Shown: positions 1 to 6,987, counted from the stretch's first letter. The stretch is DNA of 11,728 nt from Eubacteriales Family XIII. Incertae Sedis bacterium (GCA_031287295.1 JAITTH010000017.1:1-11728), one strand, 5' to 3'. A program made the numbers and translations. Notes: a model not told the origin generated them from the letters alone.

Positions 1-30
1 CGATAGCATGTCTTTTTAGGTTGGAAAACA

Positions 31-1299
31 TCATGATGCAGCGTCAAGTTGTAATCCCTTTCGCTTGTTCCAGTATACACCCCATTGGCGGTTGTAGCGA
101 AGGACAGCAAAGGGCAGCATATGAGAGCACCCATTTGTTGTCCATGACATGCCCCGGTTTTTCAGTCTCCGCGATATCATAAGGTCAACCCCTTTTTCAA
201 TCCATCCCGATCCATGAATGAAGACGAGGCGATGGTTTCTGATGGCATCTGCGTTGTTCCCTATGTACATCACAAGTTCGTCTTGTGCTGTTGCTTTTCC
301 GGCATCTCTCGGTTGCCATGAGGCTATGAGTTCAATGATAAGGCTTGGTTCATAGCAATCACAGGCAGAAAGAGCTTCATCACGAAGCACGGCATCCTCG
401 CCCGCTGCCGTAAGCCCAAAGAGTCCTTGCACTTTGTGTTTGAGATGGTACATATCAAGAACATGTATCGCATCGGGGAACCAGTCTGCTATCATCTTTG
501 ATATCCAGTATGCGCCGTCGGATACGAATATGCGCTCGGATGCAGTGAGATATCCTGATTTTATGGCAAGGGTCGAAACACGCTTACGAAAATCTTCCAC
601 AGAGCATTCAGCGGCATAACCTATACGGTCTGTGAGTTTTCGGCGCTTGCCGGAGACTTTCTCTGATCCTGTCGCTATGGTAGCGCACTTTACCTCGAAT
701 GACGGGTTTGTTTTCCACCCTCGTATATGCCCACCGTCTATGCCGATGATTAAAGGCTTATCGCCGGCAAGATTGACCGTGTCCGGCTCCACGCCATCCT
801 CATAAAGGGCACATGCCTCTTGCGCAATGATATCTCCCACAACGGCAGCTTCTTTCTGCACGAACTTCCAGTATCGTTTTGTAGATATATGTATTCCGTG
901 TTGAATAGACAAAGAATCGTTTGCCTTAGCGTAGGGCATCTTTGATGCCAGGTCACACATCTTTTCTCCCAAACCGGCGGATATCCCATCATCCGGAATG
1001 AGCGTATATCCCGGAACTTCGATATGTTTACACGCTGTGCAGCGAAGCCTGTGCAAACGAATCCTTACCTCACCGCAAGATGCGAAGTAGGAAGTGGGAT
1101 TGCTGTGCCCGTGTGCATACATTGCACCCCCACATTTCGGACAAACTCGGGAAGCATCTTTAAACATCTCATTGTCTATACGGGAAATTTCTTCTGCAAG
1201 TTCGCCTCGCATTTGCCTGCGATGATTCGCCTCTGTGCGCATTTCAAAATCTCCTATCACATCTTTGCTTTTGGGCTCATAAGTCTGTAAACTGGTCAT
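31..1299 (-). CDS. ISLre2/UPF0236-type DDE transposase (intact)
   Basis: A 422-residue protein that would cut and move its own insertion sequence. An N-terminal zinc-ribbon-like segment has two CxxC pairs (C53/C56 and C87/C90), as expected for a DNA-binding head. A candidate DDE triad is visible: D188 in IGIDGGH, D261 in FVSDGAYW and E368 in GSGWIEKG. The C-terminal string around residues 345-390 (YIGNNAD..., GSGWIEKG, RRLKNRGMSW) is the hallmark of the UPF0236/ISLre2 family. ISLre2 transposases are usually somewhat longer (about 450-500 residues, from memory). The ATG is preceded on the minus strand by AAAGGAA about 6 bases upstream, a good ribosome binding site. The frame is open throughout, so it may be active. 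Terminal inverted repeats were not recognised; the left IS end may lie outside the window. ISKra4-like is the main alternative family. Confidence 0.88.
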   Translation of the reverse strand: MTSLQTYEPKSKDVIGDFEMRTEANHRRQMRGELAEEISRIDNEMFKDASRVCPKCGGAMYAHGHSNPTSYFASCGEVRIRLHRLRCTACKHIEVPGYTLIPDDGISAGLGEKMCDLASKMPYAKANDSLSIQHGIHISTKRYWKFVQKEAAVVGDIIAQEACALYEDGVEPDTVNLAGDKPLIIGIDGGHIRGWKTNPSFEVKCATIATGSEKVSGKRRKLTDRIGYAAECSVEDFRKRVSTLAIKSGYLTASERIFVSDGAYWISKMIADWFPDAIHVLDMYHLKHKVQGLFGLTAAGEDAVLRDEALSACDCYEPSLIIELIASWQPRDAGKATAQDELVMYIGNNADAIRNHRLVFIHGSGWIEKGVDLMISRRLKNRGMSWTTNGCSHMLPFAVLRYNRQWGVYWNKRKGLQLDAAS

Positions 1300-1436
1300 G
1301 TGGGATTCCTTTCTTTTTAGTTATGATTTGTCACCATTAACTTTGAAAGGGATCCTGCATTCTGTCAAATCTGCATCTTGCGTAATTTTCAATATTCCAA
1401 CCCGAGAGGAAATGCATCCCATCAGAAAATAGTGGG

Positions 1437-1466
1437 TTGCAATAGGATTGCTCCATGTGCTAATAT
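1437..1466 (+). promoter_or_regulatory. Likely sigma-70 promoter of the tRNA-Leu pair
   Basis: TTGCAA at 1437-1442 and TAATAT at 1461-1466 are separated by 18 bases. Transcription would start near 1473, about 13 bases before the first tRNA. No comparably good promoter was seen between the two tRNAs, so they are probably cotranscribed. Confidence 0.5.
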
Positions 1467-1486
1467 ATTTTCGTTGAGCCTGCTGT

Positions 1487-1573
1487 GCCGGCGTGGCGGA
1501 ATTGGCAGACGCGCTGGATTCAAAATCCAGTGGTGGCAACATCGTATCGGTTCGACCCCGATCGCCGGTACCA
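1487..1573 (+). tRNA. tRNA-Leu (anticodon CAA)
   Basis: Class II leucine tRNA reading UUG codons. The acceptor arms GCCGGCG (1487-1493) and CGCCGGT pair over seven positions, the first being a G-U pair, followed by discriminator A and an encoded CCA. The anticodon arm is CTGGA / TTCAAAA / TCCAG, with anticodon CAA at 1521-1523. A long variable arm follows (around TGGTGGCAACATC), and the T arm has GGTTCGACCCC. Translating the reverse strand here gives a well-known spurious protein, so no CDS is called. Confidence 0.96.
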
Positions 1574-1661
1574 ATGAAATAGCATACCGATTTGCAGTTC
1601 CTCACTGTGAATGGAAGATAAGCTGTACGTAGCACAGCAATGTAAAAGTCACACATAACTT

Positions 1662-1746
1662 GCGGTCTTGGCGGAATTGGCAGACGCGCACGGTTGAGGG
1701 CCGTGTGAGGCAACTCGTGGGGGTTCAAGTCCCTTAGACCGCACCA
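1662..1746 (+). tRNA. tRNA-Leu (anticodon GAG)
   Basis: Second class II leucine tRNA, reading CUC/CUU codons, 88 bases after the first. The acceptor arms GCGGTCT (1662-1668) and AGACCGC pair perfectly, followed by discriminator A and an encoded CCA. The anticodon arm is CACGG / TTGAGGG / CCGTG, with GAG at 1696-1698. The variable arm is long (TGAGGCAACTCG) and the T arm contains GGTTCAAGTCCC. The D-arm region is identical to that of the preceding tRNA over about 20 bases, while the acceptor stems differ. Confidence 0.96.
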
Positions 1747-1755
1747 AACCCAAAG

Positions 1756-1806
1756 AATCCGAAACCCGAGCCGATATTCATCGGCGAAGTGTTCGGATTT
1801 GTTATT
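1756..1806 (+). terminator. Rho-independent terminator after the tRNA-Leu genes
   Basis: A nested hairpin. The outer stem is AATCCGAA (1756-1763) with TTCGGATT (1792-1799). The inner stem is GCCGAT (1770-1775) with ATCGGC (1780-1785) around an ATTC loop. A 6/6 internal loop separates the two stems, and a T-rich run (TTTGTTATTTT) follows. It begins ten bases after the encoded CCA of the second tRNA. Confidence 0.65.
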
Positions 1807-1812
1807 TTCTGC

Positions 1813-1959
1813 TGACCTGACAAAGTGGAGATTTTTTCATATCGGATTGGCTGAGAAATTGTAACACGGTAGAATTTCTCGGGGCATGGGAGAGATACAC
1901 AACCCCGATTTTAATTATGGCGAATTCGCCACAATAGGGCGGTATGGCGGCATCTACGC
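1813..1959. other. Intergenic stretch with hairpins and a 14-base palindrome
   Basis: There is no convincing gene here. GAGAAATT (1853-1860) pairs perfectly with AATTTCTC (1873-1880). An alternative stem TCGGGG (1879-1884) with CCCCGA (1903-1908) overlaps that 3' arm and is followed by TTTTAATT, so the two hairpins exclude each other. TGGCGAATTCGCCA (1918-1931) is a perfect palindrome. Either the HEAT-like gene or the tRNA unit could use some of these as transcript ends, but no clear T-tract hairpin faces the minus-strand gene. Confidence 0.3.
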
Positions 1960-2379
1960 CTACAAGGATATTGCGTTCTCTAACTTTTGTATTGCCTTTT
2001 CAGCCAGATGCCACGCAAGGAAAGTGTTTATATCAGTAATAGCATCAACAATCCGCCACCGGTACTCCACATTTTCTCTTAGCTCTTTGAGCAAATAAGG
2101 TTTTACGATTCGCTTATCCAGCATCCGTTTTGTTCGGGCAACGTAAGCCAGTCCTAATGCTGCGTTTGCTCTTATTGCGGCATCGGAATGGGACAATAGA
2201 GTGACACAAATATCTTGCGCGACTTTCCATTCGATTTCACTCTCGCCAACCGATAGCGGAAGTATCATAAGCTGTTCCACCGTTCCGTTCTTCAAAATGT
2301 CCATAGCCTGCTGTATGTTACATTCCGGCAAAGGTTTATATATCGCCATATTTTGCTCCATTCTGCGGATTCTCAGCAT
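1960..2379 (-). CDS. Small HEAT-like helical-repeat protein of unknown function
   Basis: Not assigned to a named family. From the chosen start it is 139 residues, predicted mostly alpha-helical, soluble, with no signal peptide or membrane segment. The middle (VTLLSHSDAAIRANAALGLA, then YVARTKRMLDK) has the alternating pattern of a HEAT repeat, and a second helical pair follows (EYRWRIVDAITDIN). Small all-helical proteins like this include some immunity proteins of polymorphic toxins, but no toxin gene is adjacent, so that is only a possibility. The frame stays open back to an ATG at 2418. That ATG would lie upstream of the transcription start predicted from the promoter at 2422-2451. The ATG at 2379 has GAGGGA about 6 bases upstream and is preferred; the ATG at 2349 (GGAG, 6-base spacing) is an alternative. 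It diverges from the alcohol dehydrogenase gene. Confidence 0.65.
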   Translation of the reverse strand: MLRIRRMEQNMAIYKPLPECNIQQAMDILKNGTVEQLMILPLSVGESEIEWKVAQDICVTLLSHSDAAIRANAALGLAYVARTKRMLDKRIVKPYLLKELRENVEYRWRIVDAITDINTFLAWHLAEKAIQKLENAISL

Positions 2380-2421
2380 CACAAATCCCTCATGAAAGAT
2401 CTTTTGTTGCTCCACCATTCT

Positions 2422-2451
2422 ATTCTAGCGTGGATAAGCCTCATGTGACAA
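2422..2451 (-). promoter_or_regulatory. Likely promoter of the HEAT-like gene
   Basis: Read on the minus strand, TTGTCA (2451-2446) and TAGAAT (2427-2422) are 18 bases apart, close to the sigma-70 consensus. Transcription would start near 2415. The -35 hexamer lies inside one arm of the inverted repeat at 2443-2513. Confidence 0.5.
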
Positions 2452-2513
2452 ATAATCCCCTTTAGCTTAGCATTTAAGAAGTTTATCATATCTGTTTTAT
2501 TCCTTTGTCACAT
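2443..2513. repeat. Perfect 10-base inverted repeat between divergent genes
   Basis: ATGTGACAAA (2443-2452) and TTTGTCACAT (2504-2513) are exact reverse complements separated by 51 bases. One arm contains the -35 hexamer of the HEAT-like gene; the other lies just upstream of the -10 element of the alcohol dehydrogenase gene. The symmetry suggests either a shared regulator site on each promoter or coincidental -35-like motifs. Confidence 0.45.
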
Positions 2514-2529
2514 AAGACTATGATATACT
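2505..2529 (+). promoter_or_regulatory. Probable extended -10 promoter of the alcohol dehydrogenase gene
   Basis: TGATATACT (2521-2529) is an extended -10 element (TGn followed by TATACT). The TTGTCA at 2505-2510 sits only 13 bases upstream, too close for a standard -35, so the promoter either relies on its extended -10 or that hexamer is an operator. The predicted leader is about 45 bases. Confidence 0.4.
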
Positions 2530-2581
2530 TTTAACAAGAAGCAAACGATATATCTATTTCATAAGATGAAAGGAGTTGGAT

Positions 2582-3763
2582 ATGGCAAGATTTACAATCC
2601 CAAGGGACATTTATCACGGAAGAGGCTCTTTGGAGACGCTCAAAACAATCTCCGGAAAGAAAGCGATCGTTGTTGTTGGCGGGAGCTCGATGCAAAAGTT
2701 CGGGTTTCTCGATAGAACCGTCAGTTATCTGAAAGAAGCGGGCCTCGAAGTAGAAGTATTTGAAGGTGTTGAGCCTGACCCGTCCGTCGAAACAGTCATG
2801 AAGGGCGCGGAAGCCATGCGCAAGTTTGAGCCGGACTGGATTGTTTCCATCGGTGGCGGTTCGCCCATTGATGCGGCAAAGGCCATGTGGGCATTCTATG
2901 AATATCCCGAAACCACCTTTGCGGATCTGATTATTCCATTTAATTTCCCGGCGCTTCGCAGCAAGGCAAAATTCATTGCGATTCCCTCCACATCCGGCAC
3001 AGCTACGGAAGTAACGGCATTCTCGGTCATCACCGATTACGCTGCCGGCATCAAATATCCGCTGGCAGATTTCAATATTACCCCTGATATCGCCATCATT
3101 GATGCGGATGTTGCAGACACCATGCCACCGTCTCTCACGGCATTCACGGGCATGGACGCACTTACACACGCGCACGAAGCCTATGTGAGCACACTCAATT
3201 CGGCGTTTACCGACCCGCTTGCGTTGCATGCAATTAAGACCGTGTTTGAGAGTCTTGAGGCGGCATGGAAAGGGGATAAGCCTTCACGGGAAGCCATGCA
3301 TTATGCACAATGTTTCGCAGGAATGGCATTCTCAAACGCACTTCTTGGTATCGTACATTCCCTTGCCCATAAAACAGGCGCCGCATTTTCAACGGGACAT
3401 ATTCCTCACGGTGAGGCAAATGCAATCTATCTGCCATATGTGATTCAGTACAATGCGAAGGATGCAACGGCAAAGTCACGGTACGCGCAGATCGCCCGCT
3501 TTGTCGGTCTTGTCGGCAATTCGGAAGATGCTCTTGTAGACGCCCTGATTGAGAAGATTCGTGACCTGAATCGGAAATTCGACATTCCACTCGATCTAAA
3601 ATCCTTTGGTATCCTTGAGCCCGAATTCAAAGAGAAGGTTGCTGCCATTGCGAAAAATGCCGTGGGCGATGCCTGCACGGGATCGAATCCGCGTAGCATA
3701 GACCCGGCACAAATGGAAACACTACTTACAAACATCTATTATGGAACAGACGTCGAAATATAA
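2582..3763 (+). CDS. Iron-containing alcohol dehydrogenase
   Basis: A 393-residue cytoplasmic group III (Fe-type) alcohol dehydrogenase that would interconvert alcohols and aldehydes with NAD(P)H, typically in fermentation. The dinucleotide site GGGSPIDAAK (91-100) and the IPSTSGTATEVT segment (134-145) are intact. Probable metal ligands are D192 and H196 (GMDALTHAHEA), H259 (GIVHSLAH) and H276 (HIPHG). The loop before the last ligand is three residues longer than in AdhE-type proteins. Length is normal for the family and the frame is complete. The start is the ATG at 2582, six bases after AAAGGAG. A TTG at 2576 lies in the same frame but abuts that site and is rejected. The gene stands alone, with its own promoter and terminator. 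Substrate (ethanol, butanol, 1,2-diol) cannot be told from sequence. Confidence 0.95.
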   Translation: MARFTIPRDIYHGRGSLETLKTISGKKAIVVVGGSSMQKFGFLDRTVSYLKEAGLEVEVFEGVEPDPSVETVMKGAEAMRKFEPDWIVSIGGGSPIDAAKAMWAFYEYPETTFADLIIPFNFPALRSKAKFIAIPSTSGTATEVTAFSVITDYAAGIKYPLADFNITPDIAIIDADVADTMPPSLTAFTGMDALTHAHEAYVSTLNSAFTDPLALHAIKTVFESLEAAWKGDKPSREAMHYAQCFAGMAFSNALLGIVHSLAHKTGAAFSTGHIPHGEANAIYLPYVIQYNAKDATAKSRYAQIARFVGLVGNSEDALVDALIEKIRDLNRKFDIPLDLKSFGILEPEFKEKVAAIAKNAVGDACTGSNPRSIDPAQMETLLTNIYYGTDVEI

Positions 3764-3765
3764 AG

Positions 3766-3809
3766 ATGCTTAAAAACCGCATACGCATATAAGAATGCTT
3801 AAAAACCGC
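3766..3809. repeat. 15-base direct repeat just after the dehydrogenase stop codon
   Basis: ATGCTTAAAAACCGC occurs at 3766-3780 and again at 3795-3809. The second copy forms the start of the terminator stem. The first looks like a duplicated 5' arm without its partner. A further short repeat, TAAGACCTTT, occurs at 3849-3858 and 3862-3871. Confidence 0.6.
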
Positions 3810-3839
3810 GCCCGTTCGCTTAACCGGCGCGGTTTTTTT
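3801..3839. terminator. Bidirectional intrinsic terminator between convergent genes
   Basis: AAAAACCGCGCC (3801-3812) pairs perfectly with GGCGCGGTTTTT (3826-3837) around a 13-base loop. The A-run on the left and T-run on the right give a U-tract on both strands. It therefore can end the dehydrogenase transcript (plus) and the FIST/kinase operon transcript (minus). Confidence 0.88.
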
Positions 3840-3875
3840 ATCGGATCATAAGACCTTTAATTAAGACCTTTGCTT

Positions 3876-5582
3876 TTAACGCTGAATGCGTTCGGCCGGT
3901 AGCATTTGCAGGAGGGTTCTCGCAAGAATCTTTTCGTCGATGGGTTTTGAGATAAACCCGTTAAACCCCGCACGGGTGAATATTTCGGTCATGCCCGAAA
4001 CGGCGTTTGCGGTCAGAGCAACAATGGGAATCTCGCGCTTTGCCGTGGGAAGGGTACGAATGTACTGCGTAGCTTCAATGCCATCCATGACGGGCATCAT
4101 GTGATCCATGAGCACGATGTCGTAGTCGTTTTGTTGAATCATTTCGATGGCTTGTTCACCGTTATAAGCGACATCGCACTCTATATGGAATTGCTGTAGC
4201 ATGTATTGTGCAATTTCGAGATTGATTTCGATGTCATCGACAACCAAAACTCTTGCGTCAGGCGCCGAAAATCCAATCATTTCATCGTCTTCCTGTGGCA
4301 GGTCTGCGTTTGTTCCCGTTTTGAGAGGTATGGTAACCGTGAATGTGGAACCCTTTTGATATTCACTTTCCACAGAGACATCGCCGTTCATAAGTGTTAA
4401 CAGTTTCTTTGTAATGGCGAGACCAAGACCGGTCCCGGAAATGTTCTTGTTTTTCGCAAGATCGAGCTGAACAAATTCGGAAAACAGACGCGTGCGATCT
4501 TCTTCTTTGATGCCGATGCCCGTATCTTTTATCGCAAATACAAACAATTTTGTCTGTGTGTCCGAAATGGCATTTTCATCATCTTCAACACGGACTTCAA
4601 AAGTGACCCAACCGCTCGGCGTATACTTGTATGCGTTGTTCAGAAGATTGCTGAGAACCTGCAAAATGCGTTTGGAATCTCCATAAACGACAGTCGGAAG
4701 ATCCTCGGGAAATGAAACATGAAAGGCAAGTTGTTTCTGATTCATGAGAAGTTCAATAACCGTGTAGAGACTCGTCAGCATTTTAGGGAAGTCGAAGTAT
4801 TCCTCAACAAGCTCCATCTTCGAAGATGAAATCTTTGAAAAATCGAGGATGTCATTGATGAGGTCGAGCATGATGGTCGAAGAGCGCTGTATTTTGGTCA
4901 GAAATTCCGTCTGTTTGTCATCTAACACTGTATTGCCGAGCATCTGGGATATTCCGATGATTGCATTGAGTGGTGTTCGAATGTCATGCGATATCGCTGC
5001 GATAAAATCCGATTTTGCAGCGTTTGCGCGATCCGCTTCTTTTTTTGCATTGACCAAATCTGTCGTATCGTAAAAAATGACGAAAAATCCTTGCACGTTG
5101 CCATTCTCATCCCACATCGGACGAGACATCAAACGATAGGAGCGAAGTTCATTGGAGTTGGGGAATTGCAGATCGAATTCTTTGCCGAAAGGTGCTTCGT
5201 TTAATTTGGCATCGGTTGAATAATGGATAATCTCATTCATCGTCTCCTTGTCGAGAAGCGTGTCGAAGAGTTCGTGGAAGGTCTTTCCCTTTCCGGGTGG
5301 CAAACCGATAGAACCGATGGCATCGAGGTAAGACTTTGTGCAGTATACAAGACAACCGTCCTTGTCAAATAGAAGAATAAAATCACGGCTGTTGTCGAGC
5401 AGCAGCTGCATATATTGTTCCATTCGTGATTTTTCCGCTGCAATCACATCTCCGAGCCGATTTTTCGCCTCAAAAATAACGCGATTACGCTCGTTTATCA
5501 AACGTTCTCTGCGAAGTTCTCTCGCCAGCTTTTTGTTTTCAAGCTGTAGGCGTTCGATTTCTGTTTTCTCAGTGCTATTCAA
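3876..5582 (-). CDS. Hybrid sensor histidine kinase (PAS-HisKA-HATPase-REC)
   Basis: A 568-residue hybrid kinase with no membrane segment, so probably cytoplasmic. In order: a charged coiled coil (about 5-60), a PAS domain (about 58-176), HisKA with phosphoacceptor H199 in SHDIRTPLNAI, and a HATPase with N-box NLLNNAYKY (312-320), G1 DTGIG (353-357) and G2 GTGLGL (383-388). The C-terminal receiver has acidic pocket D449/D450, phosphoacceptor D493 in LMDHMMP, T524 and K546. All key residues are present. There is no HPt domain and no response regulator next to it, so its output partner is elsewhere or its own REC is regulatory. It follows the FIST gene by 17 bases in one operon. The best start is an unusual TTG at 5582, preceded by GGAG about 9 bases upstream; the next in-frame ATG would delete the coiled coil. 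Confidence 0.94.
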   Translation of the reverse strand: MNSTEKTEIERLQLENKKLARELRRERLINERNRVIFEAKNRLGDVIAAEKSRMEQYMQLLLDNSRDFILLFDKDGCLVYCTKSYLDAIGSIGLPPGKGKTFHELFDTLLDKETMNEIIHYSTDAKLNEAPFGKEFDLQFPNSNELRSYRLMSRPMWDENGNVQGFFVIFYDTTDLVNAKKEADRANAAKSDFIAAISHDIRTPLNAIIGISQMLGNTVLDDKQTEFLTKIQRSSTIMLDLINDILDFSKISSSKMELVEEYFDFPKMLTSLYTVIELLMNQKQLAFHVSFPEDLPTVVYGDSKRILQVLSNLLNNAYKYTPSGWVTFEVRVEDDENAISDTQTKLFVFAIKDTGIGIKEEDRTRLFSEFVQLDLAKNKNISGTGLGLAITKKLLTLMNGDVSVESEYQKGSTFTVTIPLKTGTNADLPQEDDEMIGFSAPDARVLVVDDIEINLEIAQYMLQQFHIECDVAYNGEQAIEMIQQNDYDIVLMDHMMPVMDGIEATQYIRTLPTAKREIPIVALTANAVSGMTEIFTRAGFNGFISKPIDEKILARTLLQMLPAERIQR

Positions 5583-5599
5583 AGTGTTTTGCTCCGCGA

Positions 5600-6790
5600 T
5601 TAAAAGATGCAGGCTATCAGGGAGTCGTTGTGAAAACGATTCGCATACGCATCACTGTCGTTGTGTTTCATCGGACAAATTTCTCCACCGGAATAGGTGA
5701 TGTTAAACGAGATGTTCGTTTGACCAAGAATGTCATGAATCAGTTCGGCTTCTTTTTGGGGTTCGTATCCCATGGTGAAATAGCGTCCGACACAGGAGAA
5801 AATAATCGCAACGCTTGCATTTTCGGTGGCTGCAAGTGCTCGAATTTCTGCTTCTGTTGTGGATAATACCGACGGTTTGTCGATTGTTCCGACAGACATC
5901 GTTGCGCCGATCGGAATATTTCCGCCGCAAACAGCATATCCTTCGGGTGTGATGGCGAAGATGACGCGTGCAATGGGTGCAGTGCCATCGTTGTAATCGA
6001 CGATGAACGGATAAGTGTTTGTGCCGATAATCATGTCGTTCTCATCTTTTGTGAGTCCGAGACTCACGAGGAAATCCGAAACGGTGTTGTCGTTAATGGT
6101 TTGAATCTGATTGCCGGAGGCAGCGGTGACAAGACCTGTTTTTGCAAGAATGCTCTCGGATGAGACCGATGCGACAAAAAATTTCGGCACAATGTCTCCG
6201 AAAATCAGCATAAATGCGTAACGATCTGTGTAAATTTTGTCGTTGTAAAAAACCCTGCATTGGCTATAATCCGGGGTGTGGTCTACAGAGACGGTTCCGA
6301 AATTTGCAATGCCGCCCGAAGCCTTATCCATTGCCTGAATGAAAAAATCTCCGCCGGTATTCATAAGAAGTGGGGCATAGCTCAGAATCAATGCCGGTTT
6401 TTCTTGATTGACATTGCCGGATGCCTGTGCTTCTGCCACAGCGTTTTCGTAAGCGGATAGGATGATAGATTCGTCTTCACCGGAAATGGGTTCCGTTAAC
6501 CCTTTTTGAAAAAAGACATCGTCACTTGTAAGCACCGTAAGGGTGAGAGACTCGAGGATGTCGGAGTCTTTGGTCCAGGTTCCGAGGGTTGTCGTACCGA
6601 TGATGTCAAAGGGCAGGGCACTTGCAAGTGCAGAGACAACGCCACTTTCGACATATTCGGCGTAGGCGTTCAAAAGACCTATGGTATGCTTTTTGTAGCT
6701 GCCTGCTGTTTCAAGTTGTCGCGTGATTTCTTCGACTGCGATCGCAACATCGTCAATCTCGTTTGTGAAAGCTGTTCTCGCTTGAATCAT
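5600..6790 (-). CDS. FIST N- and C-domain signal transduction protein
   Basis: A 396-residue soluble protein with the FIST_N region at about 35-210 and FIST_C at about 235-375. The C-terminus has the familiar FIST ending: SGGEICP (367-373), then RFHNDSLIACIF. FIST domains are predicted small-ligand sensors, possibly for amino acids or derivatives, found alone or fused to signalling domains. Here the protein is separate but lies 17 bases ahead of a hybrid kinase in the same operon. It may therefore supply the ligand input to that kinase; this is inference. The ATG at 6790 starts at the expected place for the family, but its ribosome binding site is weak (a purine-rich GAGAGGCAGAGAAACG run). 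Transcription probably comes from the extended -10 promoter at 6864-6893. Confidence 0.9.
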   Translation of the reverse strand: MIQARTAFTNEIDDVAIAVEEITRQLETAGSYKKHTIGLLNAYAEYVESGVVSALASALPFDIIGTTTLGTWTKDSDILESLTLTVLTSDDVFFQKGLTEPISGEDESIILSAYENAVAEAQASGNVNQEKPALILSYAPLLMNTGGDFFIQAMDKASGGIANFGTVSVDHTPDYSQCRVFYNDKIYTDRYAFMLIFGDIVPKFFVASVSSESILAKTGLVTAASGNQIQTINDNTVSDFLVSLGLTKDENDMIIGTNTYPFIVDYNDGTAPIARVIFAITPEGYAVCGGNIPIGATMSVGTIDKPSVLSTTEAEIRALAATENASVAIIFSCVGRYFTMGYEPQKEAELIHDILGQTNISFNITYSGGEICPMKHNDSDAYANRFHNDSLIACIF

Positions 6791-6863
6791 GTTTCGTTTC
6801 TCTGCCTCTCTTCCCGAAGGTCTTCTTTCACATGTAACATCTTATGTACCCAATAATACTTCG

Positions 6864-6893
6864 ATTATAGCATAATATAGTAGATTGCTTGAA
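6864..6893 (-). promoter_or_regulatory. Extended -10 promoter of the FIST/histidine kinase operon
   Basis: On the minus strand, TGCTATAAT (6872-6864) is a perfect extended -10. TTCAAG (6893-6888) is a weak -35 at 18-base spacing. An A9 run (6903-6911) lies just upstream of the -35 and could act as an UP element. The leader would be about 65 bases. Confidence 0.65.
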
Positions 6894-6902
6894 CAGGGTT
6901 GG

Positions 6903-6987
6903 AAAAAAAAACAAATAATCCGATTTTTTCGCGATTTTTTCAATGTTTGGGCAAGCCACCCCTGAAAAACATCGCCCCAGAAAAACA
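6903..6987. promoter_or_regulatory. A/T tracts and short direct repeats between divergent promoters
   Basis: CGATTTTTTC occurs twice (6921-6930 and 6932-6941) at an 11-base period, near one helical turn, next to an A9 run, which suggests curved DNA. Further right, CCCCNGAAAAACA occurs at 6959-6971 and 6975-6987, ending just before the yajC -35. These may be regulator sites shared by the FIST operon and the yajC promoters. No known operator was recognised. Confidence 0.35.

Noticed and set aside
1363..1368. Consensus TTGACA on the minus strand upstream of the transposase
   Set aside because: No acceptable -10 lies 16-18 bases downstream; the nearest candidate GTTAAT is 21 bases away.
1592..1620. 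Possible separate promoter for the second tRNA-Leu (TTGCAG then AAGATA)
   Set aside because: The -10 is poor, and cotranscription from the upstream promoter explains the pair.
1378..1632. 84-residue plus-strand frame over the first tRNA-Leu
   Set aside because: It contains the tRNA-derived string RRGGIGRRAGFKIQWWQHRIGSTP, another well-known tRNA artefact.
1321..1728. 135-residue minus-strand frame across the two tRNA-Leu genes
   Set aside because: Its sequence (GDRGRTDTMLPPLDFESSAS...) is the classic false protein from translating a tRNA-Leu in reverse; the tRNAs explain the DNA.
1886..2098. 70-residue plus-strand frame
   Set aside because: No ribosome binding site, and more than half is antisense to the HEAT-like gene. 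Kept only as a possible remnant in the findings.
2380..2418. Longer N-terminus of the HEAT-like protein from the ATG at 2418
   Set aside because: No ribosome binding site, and it would lie ahead of the predicted transcription start near 2415.
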